DNA of 64,000 nt from an uncultured Prevotella sp. (GCA_944319915.1 CALUEY010000005.1:62001-126000), one strand, 5' to 3'. Shown: positions 1-10,549, counted from the first letter of the stretch. Program-made: numbers and translations. Notes: a model not told the origin generated them from the sequence alone.

Positions 1-112
1 TGAGGGCTTTGGCGTGGCTTTGGCCACGGCGAGTCCTGCCGGACGGTGTGCCGGCGTTCGCTGTGCGGCTTCCACATTGGCCGCCTGCGGGCCCTCAGGC
101 GTGGCGCTGCTG
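1..112. other. Window edge; no gene established
   Basis: This stretch lies just past the stop codon of the leftward bcp gene. On the minus strand one frame stays open to the window edge, and a GTG at 27-25 would begin a protein reading MAKATPKPS. In Porphyromonas and relatives recA often follows bcp, so this could be the first codons of recA, but nine residues cannot show it. No stem-loop was seen. Confidence 0.25.
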
Positions 113-568
113 TCAGTCAGCCGCCAGTATCTGGGCGGCGTGGTCCTTCACCTTTATCTGCTTGGGGCCTATTATCCGTTCCACCGTGCCGTCCTCGCCT
201 ATGATGAACGTGGTGCGGAACGTGCCGAAATACTTGCGCCCGTACATCGACTTTTCGCCCCAAACGCCGAACTCCTCAACTAATTTCTTTTCCGTGTCGG
301 CTATGAGCGGGAAGGGCAGCTCGTGCTTGGCAATGAACTTCTGGTGCGATTTCTCGTCGTCTACGCTCACGCCCACCACCTCGTAGCCGGCCGCTTTCAG
401 TTCTTGGTAGTTGTCGCGCAGGTTGCAAGCCTCGGTCGTGCAGCCCGAAGTCATGTCCTTTGGGTAGAAGTAAAGGGCCAGCTTGCGCCCCGCGAAGTCG
501 CTCAGCCTAAGCTCGTTTCCGTTCTCGTCGCGCCCCAGCAGTTCCGGGGCCTTGTCTCCTTTTTGCAT
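113..568 (-). CDS. bcp: Thioredoxin-dependent thiol peroxidase (Bcp/PrxQ family peroxiredoxin)
   Basis: A 151-residue cytoplasmic peroxiredoxin that reduces hydrogen peroxide and organic hydroperoxides using thioredoxin. The protein begins MQKGDKAPELLG and carries the family core YPKDMTSGCTTEAC, in which the first Cys is the peroxidatic residue and the second, five residues later, is the PrxQ resolving Cys. The FRTTFIIG segment near the end is also typical. The open frame runs 81 codons further upstream, but that part passes through the divergent MATE gene and the promoter, and family members start at MQKGDKAP, so ATG at 568 was chosen. The gene is divergent from the MATE exporter. Confidence 0.95.
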   Translation of the reverse strand: MQKGDKAPELLGRDENGNELRLSDFAGRKLALYFYPKDMTSGCTTEACNLRDNYQELKAAGYEVVGVSVDDEKSHQKFIAKHELPFPLIADTEKKLVEEFGVWGEKSMYGRKYFGTFRTTFIIGEDGTVERIIGPKQIKVKDHAAQILAAD

Positions 569-627
569 ATCTTGTGGTTTTGGTTGTGGCAATATGAACA
601 GTGCTGTTTGCAGTACATTTCTCTTTG

Positions 628-635
628 CAAAGATA
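628..635 (-). promoter_or_regulatory. Putative -7 box of bcp
   Basis: The minus strand reads TATCTTTG here, a match to the Bacteroidetes -7 element TAnnTTTG, about 60 bases before the bcp start codon. No clear TTTG -33 element is seen, so this is a moderate call. Confidence 0.45.
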
Positions 636-698
636 CACCATTGCCCGCTAACCCCCAAGCCGGGGCGCGCTTTTCTTGCCTTTGTGGCCGAAAATGCG

Positions 699-706
699 TA
701 ACTTTG
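699..706 (+). promoter_or_regulatory. Possible -7 box of the MATE gene
   Basis: TAACTTTG fits TAnnTTTG but ends only four bases before the ATG at 711. If used, the transcript would be nearly leaderless, or translation would begin further in. No well-spaced -33 box is seen. Confidence 0.3.
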
Positions 707-710
707 CGGC

Positions 711-2015
711 ATGAAACTGAAACAGCGCGACCGGCAGATCCTTGCCATTGCCCTGCCCTCGATAGTGTCTAACATCACCGTGCCGCTCTTGGGGCTGGTC
801 GACGTGGCCATAATGGGCCACGTGGGCGATGCCGTCTACATAGGCGCGATAGCCGTGGGGGCCATGATATTCAACCTCGTATACTGGATATTCGGTTTCC
901 TGCGCATGGGTACGAGCGGCATGACGTCGCAGGCCTTGGGCCGCCGCGACTTGCCGGAGGTTACGCTCCTGCTTGCCCGCTCGCTCGCCGTGGCCATGGG
1001 CGTGGCCCTGCTGCTGCTCCTCCTGCGCGAGCCTCTGCTGTGGCTGATGCTCCTGCTTATCAAGCCCACGCCCGACGTGGCCCCGCTGGCGGCCCGCTAT
1101 TTCCACGTGTGCGTGTGGGGCGCGCCCGCCATGCTGGGCCTCTACGGGCTTATGGGATGGTTCATAGGCATGCAGAACACGCGCGCGCCGATGCTTATCT
1201 CCATCATGCAGAACGTGGTGAACATAGCCGCCAGCCTGCTGCTCGTGGTTGTGGGCGGACTGAAGATAGAGGGCGTGGCCTTGGGAACGGTCATTGCGCA
1301 GTGGGCGGGCTTCCTCGTGGGCCTGTGGCTGCTTGCCTTGCGCTATGGCAGGCTGCGCAGGCACTTCCGCCCTGGCGGCGTGCTTGTGCGCGGAGCCATG
1401 GCCCGCTTCTTCACCGTAAACCGCGACATATTCCTCCGCACGCTCTGCCTCGTGGCCGTAAACCTCTACTTCACCTCGGCAGGGGCGAGACAGGGGGCGG
1501 TGATACTGGCGGTGAACACGCTGCTCTTGCAGCTCTACCTGCTCTTCTCTTACGTCATGGACGGCTTTGCCTACGCAGGCGAGGCCGTTTGCGGCAGGTA
1601 TTACGGTGCGCGCAACAGGGTTGCCTTCGGCGACACGCTGCGCCGCCTCTTCTTTTGGGGCGGGCTGATGACGGTGGCCTTCACCGCCGTCTACGCCATC
1701 GGCGGCACGCCGTTCTTGAGGCTGCTCACCACCGACGAGAGCGTCATCCTGGCCTCGGCCGAATACTTTCCGTGGGCGGTGGCCATACCGGCGGCGGGTG
1801 TGCTGGCCTTCATCTGGGACGGGGTGTTCGTAGGCATTACCGCCACGCGGGCCATGCTCTTGTCGCTCGTGGTGGCCGCTGCGGCCTTCTTTGCCACTTA
1901 CCTTGCTCTCGCCGGCCTCATGGGCAACCATGCCTTGTGGCTCGCCATGATAGTTTACCTCTTCATGCGCGGCATGGCCGAAACTGTGGCCTACCGGTTC
2001 GTAATCAAGGGTTAA
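711..2015 (+). CDS. MATE family multidrug/cation antiporter (DinF-like)
   Basis: A 434-residue inner-membrane protein with about twelve hydrophobic segments arranged as two similar halves, the pattern of MATE exporters, which extrude drugs or metabolites in exchange for Na+ or H+. The N-terminus ([22 protein letters not shown]) and the conserved [11 protein letters not shown] stretch match the DinF-like branch. Length is normal for the family and no break is visible. The substrate cannot be told from sequence. It is divergent from bcp and is followed 65 bases later by the xylanase gene, which looks independent. Confidence 0.93.
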   Translation: MKLKQRDRQILAIALPSIVSNITVPLLGLVDVAIMGHVGDAVYIGAIAVGAMIFNLVYWIFGFLRMGTSGMTSQALGRRDLPEVTLLLARSLAVAMGVALLLLLLREPLLWLMLLLIKPTPDVAPLAARYFHVCVWGAPAMLGLYGLMGWFIGMQNTRAPMLISIMQNVVNIAASLLLVVVGGLKIEGVALGTVIAQWAGFLVGLWLLALRYGRLRRHFRPGGVLVRGAMARFFTVNRDIFLRTLCLVAVNLYFTSAGARQGAVILAVNTLLLQLYLLFSYVMDGFAYAGEAVCGRYYGARNRVAFGDTLRRLFFWGGLMTVAFTAVYAIGGTPFLRLLTTDESVILASAEYFPWAVAIPAAGVLAFIWDGVFVGITATRAMLLSLVVAAAAFFATYLALAGLMGNHALWLAMIVYLFMRGMAETVAYRFVIKG

Positions 2016-2080
2016 GGGTCAAGGATGAATGGTCAGGCTCCCATAACTCCCATGTGTCTTATGCAAACTCACTAAAAACT

Positions 2081-4786
2081 ATGATAATGAAACCAAAGAC
2101 AATCATTTTAAGCCTGCTTGCTGCTGTGGCCTTGAGCCTCGGCGCGGTGCCAGCTGAGGGCAGGCAGGGCCAAGGGCAAGGGCTGAAGGATGCCGCAGGG
2201 GGCAAGATGCTCGTGGGCGTGGCCCTCAATTCGCGGCAGGTAAGCGGGCGCGACACGTCCGCCGTGGCCGTAATCCGGCGCCACTTCAACAGCATAGTGG
2301 CCGAGAACTGCATGAAGAGCGCGCACATACACCCCGCCGAGGGGCGCTACGATTTCCGCGAGGCCGACGCATTCGTTGACTTTGGCGAGCGCGAGGGGAT
2401 GGCCGTGATAGGCCATTGCCTCGTGTGGCACTCGCAGCTTGCGCCTTGGTTCTGCAAGGACTCGCTGGGGCGCAAGGTCAGTGCCGAGGTGCTGAAGCGG
2501 CGCATGAAGGAGCACATTTCCACCGTAGTGGGCCGCTACCGTGGCCGCGTGAAGGGCTGGGATGTGGTAAACGAGGCCATAATGGACGATGGCTCGTACC
2601 GCAACACCCCGTTTTACGAGATACTGGGCGAGGAATACATTGCCCTGGCCTTTGAATACGCCCATGCCGCCGACCCCGAGGCCGAGCTTTACTACAACGA
2701 CTACGGCATGGCCGGAAAGCCCAAGCGCGAGGCCGTGGTGCGCATGGTGGAGGGGCTGAAGCGGCGTGGCCTGCGCATCGATGCCATAGGGATGCAGGCG
2801 CACATGGGCATGGACTACCCGGGCATAGCCGACTTTGAGCGGAGCATTGATGCCTTTGCGGCCACAGGCTGCAAGGTTATGGTGACGGAGTGGGACATGA
2901 GCGCGCTGCCCACGGCAAGCCAAAGCGCCAACGTGGCCGACACTGCTGGCTACGAGGCGCGCCTCAACCCTTATCCCGGCGGGCTGCCCGACTCGGTGAG
3001 CCGCGCATGGAACCGCCGCATGATGGCTTTCTTCAGGCTCTTCCAAAGGCATCCGGCGGTGACGCGCGTCACGGTGTGGGGCCTTGCTGACGGCGACTCG
3101 TGGAAGAACAACTTCCCCGTCAGCGGGCGTACTGACTACCCGCTGCTCTTTGACCGCAGCCTGAGGCCAAAGCCTTTTGTGCGCGAGCTTGTGGCGCCCA
3201 AGCAGGCGCGGTTTGCCAGCTTTGCCTACTCCGCGCCCGGCGACGGCTCTGCCGACACCTCGGCAATTGCCAATCCCATTCTCCCGGGGTGCTATCCCGA
3301 CCCGAGCATCTGCCGCGTAGGCAACGACTATTACCTCGTAAACTCATCCTTCGCCTTCTTTCCCGCCGTGCCGATATGGCACAGCACCGACCTGCGCTCG
3401 TGGCGCCGGCTGGGCTATGTGCTCAACCGCCCGTCGCAGCTCAGGCTCGGGGAGGGGCTGAGGATAAGCGGCGGGATATACGCCCCCGACATTAAGTATA
3501 ACCAGCACAACAAGTTGTTCTATCTCATTACCACCGACGTGGATGGGCGCGGCACGTTCTTCGTGACCACCGATGACCCTAAGCGAGGCTCGTGGAGCGA
3601 CCCGGTGTTCCTCCCCGGCGTGGGCGGCATAGACCCGTCGCTCTTCTTCGATGACGACGGAAAGGCATACCTGCTCAACAACGATGCGCCTGCGGGCAAA
3701 CCTCTCTACGACGGCCACCGTGCCATCTGGATAAGGGAGTTCGACTGGAAACGAGGATGCACCGTGGGCGAGCAGCGCGTGGCGGTTGACGGCGGCGTGG
3801 ACATAACTGCCCGCCCGTCGTGGATAGAGGGGCCGCACCTGTATCGCGTTGGCGGGAAGTATTACCTGATGGCGGCCGAGGGTGGCACGGGCAACTGGCA
3901 CTCGGAGGTGGTGTTCGTGGCCGACTCGCCCATGGGGCCGTTCGCGCCTTGCCCCGTAAACCCCATACTGACGCAGCGCGGACTGCCTGAAGGCAGGCCG
4001 AAGGCCGTGACCTGCGCCGGCCATGCCGACCTTGTGCAGCTGCCCGACGGGCAGTGGAGGGCGGTGTTCCTGGCCGTCAGGCCATATAAGGACGGCCACG
4101 ACGTGATGGGCCGTGAGACGTTTATGCTGCCGGTGGAGTGGAGGGGCGGCCAACCCGTAATCCTGCCGCACGGCGAAGCCCTATCGTATGCCGACCGCCC
4201 CGTGGAGCCAACGCCCCTGTGGACTGCCGGCGGGCTGGCGCCCGACGCTTTCTTCATACGCACCCCGCAGGCTGGTTTCTGCACCACTGACCCTGATGGC
4301 AGCCTTGTGCTTACCGCAGGCAGCGTGGGCCTGGCCGACATGGGGCAGCCCTCGGCCGTGGGCAGGTGGGTCGCTCACTTTGAGTTTGAGGCCTGCACCA
4401 CGCTCGACTTCGTTCCGCAGGCCGATGGCGACGCTGCCGGGCTGATGCTCTTCCATGATGACAACAGTTTCGTGAGCCTTGCCAAGGTGATTGGCAGCGA
4501 CGGCGGCCCGTGCCTGCGGCTCACCGCGCGCCGCAAGGGGAAAACTGCCCTCTGCTGCACTGTGGCCTTGAAGGCGGGCGATGCGGGCGGGGAGTTGAGG
4601 CTGAGGGTTAGGGGAGAGCGCAACCGCGCCACCGGAGCCGTGGCCTACCGCTTCTGTTTTGCGCCTGCTGGCAGCGATGAGTGGACGCCTGTTGGCGACC
4701 CCGTTCCGGCCGACTGGCTGAGCACCCGCACGGCAGGAGGCTTCACCGGGACCATGGTCGGGGTGTTTGCCACGGGCTGTTATTGA
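2081..4786 (+). CDS. Secreted bifunctional GH10 endo-xylanase / GH43 xylosidase-arabinofuranosidase
   Basis: A 901-residue exported enzyme. Residues 1-25 form a signal peptide. Residues about 35-370 are a GH10 endo-1,4-beta-xylanase: WDVVNEA supplies acid/base Glu165 and VMVTEWD supplies nucleophile Glu270. From about residue 397 ([12 protein letters not shown]) a GH43 five-bladed propeller begins, with Asp407 as likely general base and later [10 protein letters not shown] and WIEGPHLY motifs. The last 200 or so residues look like the C-terminal beta-sandwich of GH43 beta-xylosidases. One polypeptide could thus cut the xylan backbone and trim xylose or arabinose. Start may be ATG 2081 or 2087 (MIMK or MK). 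No SusC/D pair lies nearby. Confidence 0.93.
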   Translation: MIMKPKTIILSLLAAVALSLGAVPAEGRQGQGQGLKDAAGGKMLVGVALNSRQVSGRDTSAVAVIRRHFNSIVAENCMKSAHIHPAEGRYDFREADAFVDFGEREGMAVIGHCLVWHSQLAPWFCKDSLGRKVSAEVLKRRMKEHISTVVGRYRGRVKGWDVVNEAIMDDGSYRNTPFYEILGEEYIALAFEYAHAADPEAELYYNDYGMAGKPKREAVVRMVEGLKRRGLRIDAIGMQAHMGMDYPGIADFERSIDAFAATGCKVMVTEWDMSALPTASQSANVADTAGYEARLNPYPGGLPDSVSRAWNRRMMAFFRLFQRHPAVTRVTVWGLADGDSWKNNFPVSGRTDYPLLFDRSLRPKPFVRELVAPKQARFASFAYSAPGDGSADTSAIANPILPGCYPDPSICRVGNDYYLVNSSFAFFPAVPIWHSTDLRSWRRLGYVLNRPSQLRLGEGLRISGGIYAPDIKYNQHNKLFYLITTDVDGRGTFFVTTDDPKRGSWSDPVFLPGVGGIDPSLFFDDDGKAYLLNNDAPAGKPLYDGHRAIWIREFDWKRGCTVGEQRVAVDGGVDITARPSWIEGPHLYRVGGKYYLMAAEGGTGNWHSEVVFVADSPMGPFAPCPVNPILTQRGLPEGRPKAVTCAGHADLVQLPDGQWRAVFLAVRPYKDGHDVMGRETFMLPVEWRGGQPVILPHGEALSYADRPVEPTPLWTAGGLAPDAFFIRTPQAGFCTTDPDGSLVLTAGSVGLADMGQPSAVGRWVAHFEFEACTTLDFVPQADGDAAGLMLFHDDNSFVSLAKVIGSDGGPCLRLTARRKGKTALCCTVALKAGDAGGELRLRVRGERNRATGAVAYRFCFAPAGSDEWTPVGDPVPADWLSTRTAGGFTGTMVGVFATGCY

Positions 4787-4796
4787 CCCTGCAACC

Positions 4797-4842
4797 GTGC
4801 GCCCAAGGGCCTGCAACTGCTATGGCAGACCCTTGGGCGCAC
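4797..4842 (+). terminator. Stem-loop terminator after the GH10-GH43 gene
   Basis: A perfect 13-bp stem (GTGCGCCCAAGGG at 4797-4809 with its complement at 4830-4842) encloses a 20-base loop that can itself pair (CTGC/GCAG). It lies 11 bases after the stop codon. There is no T-tract, which is common in this group. Confidence 0.65.
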
Positions 4843-4883
4843 TGCCTTCGGCGGAACAGGGGCGCAAAAAACGGCGGTTTTAT

Positions 4884-4914
4884 TTTGGATTGCAGCCGAT
4901 AATCACTATCTTTG
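4884..4914 (+). promoter_or_regulatory. Promoter of the alpha-2-macroglobulin-like gene
   Basis: TTTG at 4884-4887 and TATCTTTG at 4907-4914 are separated by exactly 19 bases, the standard Bacteroidetes sigma-A spacing. Predicted transcription start is near 4921, leaving a leader of about 84 bases. Confidence 0.75.
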
Positions 4915-5004
4915 CATAAGATATGCCGCGCCAGCGAGGCCGTGTGGCAACTGTGGTTCTGCTGGTGGGCGGCGTTTGTGGACAAAGAATTGTAATTTAA
5001 GGTC

Positions 5005-8000
5005 ATGAAGAAGTTAGCATCAGTCATAGCCGTGGCGTTGGCCATGTTGCCCTGCCAGCTGTTTGGGCAAAGCTTTTCGGCATTGTGGAAGCAGGCCGAT
5101 GAGGCTGCGGGCAAGGATTTGCCAAAGACGCAGATAGAAATCCTGGAGAAGATAGCAGCCAAGGCCGAAGCAGAGAAAGCTTACGGACAGCTGCTAAAGG
5201 CAAGCCTGAAGAAGGCGCGGGTGGAGGCTGAGGTGGCTCCCGACTCGCTCCGCCCTGCGGTGGAACGCCTCGGGCTGCGGTGCAATACCGCTGCCGACCC
5301 GGTGCTTAAGGCCGTGTACGCTGCCGTGCTCAGCCGTGTATACACGGACAATGCCGCGCTCAGCGACTCGTCGGCAGCCATCGCCGCTATCTATAAGCGC
5401 ATGGCCATGGACAACCCCAAAGCCTTGGCTGCGGCAAGGGCCGATGCGTTTGAACCGATGGTTGTAAACGGTTTCAATGGCAAGATATTCGGCGGCGATA
5501 TGCTGAGCGTGGTGGGCTATGAGGTGGAGGACTTCCAAACGCTTTATGACTACTACCACGCGGCAGGCAACCGCGAGGCTACCTGCCTCACGGCCCTGGA
5601 GCTGATAAGGCAGCACAAGGGCGAGGCCGAGGTGTGCGTGAACAAGTCGGAATACATCAACTGGCTCGACTCGCTCATCCATGTCTACTCCGACATCGAC
5701 GTGGCCTGCGAGGCTGCCATCGAGAGATACCGCTATATGGAGCAGTGCCCTGGCGTGACGGCTGAGCAGAAGATAAGCTACATCCATTATGCACTGGACA
5801 AATGGGGCGGCTGGCAGAACGCCGGGCAGCTGCGCAACGCTGAGCGCGGGCTTACCGCGCCGCGTGTCAGGGTGGAAATGGAGCGGCGTGTGGGAAGGCC
5901 GGGCGTGGCCGACACCATCCGATTGCGTGAGCTGCGCAACGTCTCTTCGCTCCACCTGCGCATCTACCGCGCCGACGTTGAGGGCGACACGCGGCTCAAC
6001 CCTTCTGTGGAAAGCGACTACAAGCGGCTGCGCCAACGGCTTTCTGAACTTGGCGACAAGGCCGTAGACCGCCGCTATATCAACCATCCTGACTACCAGT
6101 TCTTTGAGGATTCAATCGTAATAGGTGGTCTCCCGGCTGGCGTTTACATGCTGGAACTGACCACATCGCCCCAGACTGAGGCCGTGCGCTGGCTCTATTT
6201 TGTCACTGACGTTTACCTGCTGAGCCATGGGCTGCCCAGCAACCGCACACGCTACGTGGCCGTAAGCTCCACCACGGGGCAGCCGCTGCCCGGCGCAAAG
6301 GTGCGCGTGGAGGCCCCGGCAGTGCGCGGCGGCGAGCCTTTGGCAACCACGCTGACTTGCAACAGCCAGGGCGAGGTGGTTTACAGTTACGCCAAGCGCG
6401 CCCCCAACCGTGCCTTTGCCTATACCGACTCCGACCGCTTTTGCCCTGAGGCGTCGGCTTATAGCACTTATTCTTACTACGCCGGTAACGACCAGAGGGA
6501 GCTGACGCGCGTGTTCACCGACCGCAGCATCTACCGCCCGGGGCAGACGGTGAGGGCTTCCGCCGTGGTCTATGAAAATAAGGATGGGGTAAGTAACGGC
6601 GTTGTGGGCGGTAAGCGGGTGAAGGCTTTGCTGCGCGACGCCAACTTTAAGGTGGTGGCCGAGAAGGAGGTAACTACCGATGAGTATGGCACTTGCTCTG
6701 CTGATTTCGTGCTTCCGGCTGCCAGCCTTAACAGCACTTTCACCATAATGATAAACAACTCGTCGGCTCGCATCCGCGTGGAGGAATACAAGCGGCCCAC
6801 ATTCCGTGTGGAATTCCCCAAGATAAACAAGAAATATGAGGCCGGCGACACTCTCGAAGTGCGCGGCAAGGCGCTGACATACGCTGGGGTTCCCGTGCAG
6901 GGGGCAAGGGTGAAATACACCGTTGAGAGGCGGCAGGCGTTGTGGTGGAATCCTTGGCTGGCCACGTGCGATTTGCGAAAAGCTGTACATGGCATGGGCG
7001 CGGCAGAGCTGATGGAGGGCGAGGCCGTCACTGCTGATGATGGCTCGTTCACCGTTCTCATGCCCATGGCGCTCCCGTCGTTGCCCAAAGGCATGCGGAT
7101 GTTCTACAACATCGTGGCCACCGCCGACGTTACCGACGTGAGCGGCGAAACCCGCACGGGCAGTCTGAGCGTGCCGATTGGCAACCGTCCGACGGCTTTC
7201 AGCTGCGATGTGGACGACAAGGAACTGGCCGACAGTCTCCGCGCCGTCACATTCAAGCTCCAGAACGCCTCTGGCGAACCAATTACGGCCAACGTGCGCT
7301 TCCGCATCGACGGTGCGGGCGAGTGGCTCTCCGGCAAGACTTCAACCCCGATTCGCATAGGCAGGCAGCTGCAGTCTGGCCGCCACAGCCTCTTTGCAGT
7401 GTGCGAGACCGACACGATAGAGCGCGAGTTCACCGTCTTTTCGCTTGCCGACACAGTGCCGTGCGCCCCCACCCGCAGCTGGTTCTACGTCTCCGGCGAG
7501 GCATTCCCAGCCGATGGGCGACCTGTAACGGTGCAGGTAGGCTCGTCAGACAGTGCAGTACACATTGTTTATTGCATCTCTTCGGGCGACCGTATCATCG
7601 AGAGCGGCGCGACCGATGTTACTAACAAGCTCGTAAACCGCAAGTTTGCGTATAGCGAAGACTACGGCAACGGCCTGCTGCTCACATACGCTTGGGTGAA
7701 GGACGGGCAGTGCTACACCCACAGCGCAACCATCCGTCGCCCGTTGCCCGACAAGAGCCTGAAGCTGAAGTGGGCCACATTCCGCGACCGCCTCACCCCC
7801 GGGCAGGAGGAAGAGTGGCGGTTGAGCATACTCAATCCCGATGGTACGCCAGCCAAGGCGCAGCTCATGGCCACATTGTATGATATGTCGCTCGACCAGG
7901 TTGCGCCCCACACGTGGTCGCTCGACCCGCAGACGTGGCTGCCGATGCCATACGCCCATTGGTCAGTTCCTTACCGCTATGGCTTCACGCAGATTGCCGA

Positions 8001-10518
8001 GCAGGCGTGGAAGTCGTATGCCTATCGCGAGCTGGAGCTTAACCGGCTCGACCGCTCCGTTTTCCCGCGGTATCACTACAAGGTGTTCAGCTGCGTGGAG
8101 AGTGCCGTGGTACCCGCCCGTCCTATGATGCGGGCAATGAAGACGGGTGCGGCCAACGTTGCCGCCGACGAGATGAAGGCGGCCAAGAGCTTAGCTACAG
8201 TGGCCGGGGAATCTGCCGATGCAGACGCACCCGCACCTCAGGCCAAGGCCGATGGGGCAGGAGGGAGAGCCAATGCGGCCGCCGCCCCGGATCAACTGCG
8301 TGTGAACCTTAACGAGACGGCGTTCTTCATGCCCGCCCTCGTGGCCGACGCCGAGGGCAACGTTACGCTGAAGTTCACGCTGCCCGAGAGCCTTACCACG
8401 TGGCGTTTCATGGGCATTGCCCACACAAAGGATATGTCCGTAGGGTCAATCACCGGCGAGGCGGTGGCCAGCAAGGACATCATGATACTGCCAAACGTGC
8501 CGCGCTTTGTCCGCACGGGCGACAAGGCGCAAATCAACGCCCGCGTGTTCAACACCACGGCTGCGCCCATCAGTGGCACGGCACGCATGGAACTCATCGA
8601 CCCCATGACCGAGGCCACGGTGCTCAGCCGCACGGAGAAATTCACCGTGGGTGCCGACGCCACGGCCAACGTGGCCTTCAGCTACAATCCCGACGGCAGC
8701 CACCAGCTGCTCATCTGCCGCATAACGGCCACTGGCGAGGGATTCTCTGACGGCGAGCAGCACTATCTGCCTGTGCTGCCCGACCGCGAGCGCGTCACGA
8801 CCACGGTGCCGTTCGTGCAGAACGGGCCGGGAGTGAAGTCTGTCCGCATCGACACCATGTTCCACAAAGGTTCTACCGACCGCAAACTCACCATCGAATA
8901 CACCAACAACCCGGCCTGGCTCGTGCTACAGGCACTGCCATACGTATGTGCGCCTCGCGACAACAACGCCATCGACCAGGCCGCCGCCTATTATTCAAAC
9001 GCCCTTGGGCAATACCTCGCAAAGTCATCGCCGCGCATCAAGGCCATGTTCGACAGCTGGCGCATGGAGCAGGCCGCAGCCCCGACGCTGGCAAGCAGCC
9101 TGGCCACTAACGCCGAGCTGAAGGACATCGTGATGAGCGAAACGCCGTGGGTGGCCGATGCCGACCGCGAGGCGGAGCAGAAACAACGCCTTGCCGACTT
9201 CTTTGACGAGACGCTGATGCAGGGCCGCCTTGCTTCGGCCGAGGCCAAGCTGCGCGACTTGCAGAACCCCGACGGCTCGTGGAGCTGGTGGCCAGATATG
9301 CCAGGCAACTTCTACATGACCGTTGAGGTGGCCGAGATGATGGTCCGGCTCAACCATCTTGCAGGCCGGCAGAGCCAGGCCGACGGTATGCTGGCCAAGG
9401 CGCTGGGTTTCATGGAGAAGGAAATCGCCCGGCAGGTGGCAGCGATGAAGAAGGCCGAGCGCGAGGGCAGGCCGCAGGCTTTCCCAGGCAGCACGGCCTT
9501 GAGCTACCTCTATCTGCGTGCCATCGACGGGCGGAAGATGTCTGCATCGGCCGAGGCCGACTACCTTGTGGACTTGCTCAAGAAAGACATAACGGGGCAG
9601 ACCATCTACGACAAGGCTCTCACTGCCATCGTGCTTGCCAAGCGCGGCGAGCGGCAGAAGAGCCGCGAGTATGTGCAGAGCTTGAAGGAATACACTGTGT
9701 ATTCCGAGGATGCAGGGCGCTACTACGACACGCCGAGGGCCGGCTACTCGTGGCGCGACTACCGCATACCCACCGTGGTGGCCGCCATAGAGGCCATGGC
9801 GATGATAACGCCCGAGGACAGCCTTACGGCAGGCGAGATGCGCCGCTGGCTGCTCCATGAGAAGCGCGCCCAGGCATGGGATACACCCATCAACAGCGTC
9901 AATGCCATCCACGCTTTCCTCTCAGGCGGCTCCTCTCTGCTGGCGCCTAAGGCCGAGAGTGTGCTCGCCATCGACGGCAAGGCCATCGACCGCCCTGCCT
10001 CCACCGCCGGACTGGGCTATGTAAAGGCTGCCGTGACCAACCCGGAGGGCAAGACATTCACCGCCACGAAGACCTCAGAAGGCACATCGTGGGGCGCGCT
10101 CTATGCCCAGGAGATGCAGGAAGTGGCGGCTGTAGTGGCCTCTGGCGCGGGCATCAGCATAAAGCGCGAGCTTATTACCGATTCCGCCGCGCTCCACGTG
10201 GGCAGCCGCGTGAAGGTGCGCATAACGATAAAGGCCGACCGCGACATGGACTTCGTGCAGGTGGCCGACCGCCGCGCGGCCTGCATGGAGCCGGTGGAGC
10301 AGCTCAGTGGCTACCGTGGCGGCACTTACCGCTCGCCCAAGGACAACGCCACCTACTATTACTTTGACCGCATGGGCAAAGGTACGCACGTGGTGGAGAC
10401 AGAGTATTACATAGACCGCGCGGGCCGCTACGAAACCGGCACGTGTACCGCAGGCTGCGCTTACGCCCCTGAGTATAGGGCCACGGCCCCCTCGATGACA
10501 ATTGAAGTGAAACGATAA
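5005..10518 (+). CDS. Large alpha-2-macroglobulin family protein, thioester-less
   Basis: A 1837-residue exported protein with a signal peptide (MKKLASVIAVALAMLPCQLFG). An N-terminal helical region is followed by macroglobulin-type beta domains: FTDRSIYRPGQ near residue 505 is the MG2 signature, and LNETAFFMPAL near residue 1100 opens the A2M bait/MG7 region. The thioester-domain helices begin near residue 1310, but the CxEQ motif expected there is replaced by CAPRDNNAIDQ, so no covalent trap can form. Bacterial family members are thought to guard the periplasm or cell surface against proteases. The usual partner pbpC is absent; the next gene encodes a DUF1573 protein. It has its own promoter. 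Confidence 0.9.
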   Translation: MKKLASVIAVALAMLPCQLFGQSFSALWKQADEAAGKDLPKTQIEILEKIAAKAEAEKAYGQLLKASLKKARVEAEVAPDSLRPAVERLGLRCNTAADPVLKAVYAAVLSRVYTDNAALSDSSAAIAAIYKRMAMDNPKALAAARADAFEPMVVNGFNGKIFGGDMLSVVGYEVEDFQTLYDYYHAAGNREATCLTALELIRQHKGEAEVCVNKSEYINWLDSLIHVYSDIDVACEAAIERYRYMEQCPGVTAEQKISYIHYALDKWGGWQNAGQLRNAERGLTAPRVRVEMERRVGRPGVADTIRLRELRNVSSLHLRIYRADVEGDTRLNPSVESDYKRLRQRLSELGDKAVDRRYINHPDYQFFEDSIVIGGLPAGVYMLELTTSPQTEAVRWLYFVTDVYLLSHGLPSNRTRYVAVSSTTGQPLPGAKVRVEAPAVRGGEPLATTLTCNSQGEVVYSYAKRAPNRAFAYTDSDRFCPEASAYSTYSYYAGNDQRELTRVFTDRSIYRPGQTVRASAVVYENKDGVSNGVVGGKRVKALLRDANFKVVAEKEVTTDEYGTCSADFVLPAASLNSTFTIMINNSSARIRVEEYKRPTFRVEFPKINKKYEAGDTLEVRGKALTYAGVPVQGARVKYTVERRQALWWNPWLATCDLRKAVHGMGAAELMEGEAVTADDGSFTVLMPMALPSLPKGMRMFYNIVATADVTDVSGETRTGSLSVPIGNRPTAFSCDVDDKELADSLRAVTFKLQNASGEPITANVRFRIDGAGEWLSGKTSTPIRIGRQLQSGRHSLFAVCETDTIEREFTVFSLADTVPCAPTRSWFYVSGEAFPADGRPVTVQVGSSDSAVHIVYCISSGDRIIESGATDVTNKLVNRKFAYSEDYGNGLLLTYAWVKDGQCYTHSATIRRPLPDKSLKLKWATFRDRLTPGQEEEWRLSILNPDGTPAKAQLMATLYDMSLDQVAPHTWSLDPQTWLPMPYAHWSVPYRYGFTQIAEQAWKSYAYRELELNRLDRSVFPRYHYKVFSCVESAVVPARPMMRAMKTGAANVAADEMKAAKSLATVAGESADADAPAPQAKADGAGGRANAAAAPDQLRVNLNETAFFMPALVADAEGNVTLKFTLPESLTTWRFMGIAHTKDMSVGSITGEAVASKDIMILPNVPRFVRTGDKAQINARVFNTTAAPISGTARMELIDPMTEATVLSRTEKFTVGADATANVAFSYNPDGSHQLLICRITATGEGFSDGEQHYLPVLPDRERVTTTVPFVQNGPGVKSVRIDTMFHKGSTDRKLTIEYTNNPAWLVLQALPYVCAPRDNNAIDQAAAYYSNALGQYLAKSSPRIKAMFDSWRMEQAAAPTLASSLATNAELKDIVMSETPWVADADREAEQKQRLADFFDETLMQGRLASAEAKLRDLQNPDGSWSWWPDMPGNFYMTVEVAEMMVRLNHLAGRQSQADGMLAKALGFMEKEIARQVAAMKKAEREGRPQAFPGSTALSYLYLRAIDGRKMSASAEADYLVDLLKKDITGQTIYDKALTAIVLAKRGERQKSREYVQSLKEYTVYSEDAGRYYDTPRAGYSWRDYRIPTVVAAIEAMAMITPEDSLTAGEMRRWLLHEKRAQAWDTPINSVNAIHAFLSGGSSLLAPKAESVLAIDGKAIDRPASTAGLGYVKAAVTNPEGKTFTATKTSEGTSWGALYAQEMQEVAAVVASGAGISIKRELITDSAALHVGSRVKVRITIKADRDMDFVQVADRRAACMEPVEQLSGYRGGTYRSPKDNATYYYFDRMGKGTHVVETEYYIDRAGRYETGTCTAGCAYAPEYRATAPSMTIEVKR

Positions 10519-10526
10519 TAAGCAAG

Positions 10527-10549
10527 GGGCGGCCCGGATTGGGCCGCCC
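10527..10549 (+). terminator. GC-rich hairpin after the macroglobulin gene
   Basis: GGGCGGCCC at 10527-10535 pairs perfectly with GGGCCGCCC at 10541-10549 across a 5-base loop, followed by TTCAGA. It sits in the 49-base gap before the DUF1573 gene, so it may attenuate rather than fully separate the two genes. Confidence 0.6.

Noticed and set aside
648..1931. Long minus-strand frame opposite the MATE gene
   Set aside because: It is the antisense shadow of a clear transporter; its composition (His, Arg, Gln rich) is typical of reversed high-GC coding sequence.
8940..9000. Thioester motif in the macroglobulin-like protein
   Set aside because: The residues read CAPRDNNAIDQ; the CxEQ arrangement needed for a thioester is not present.
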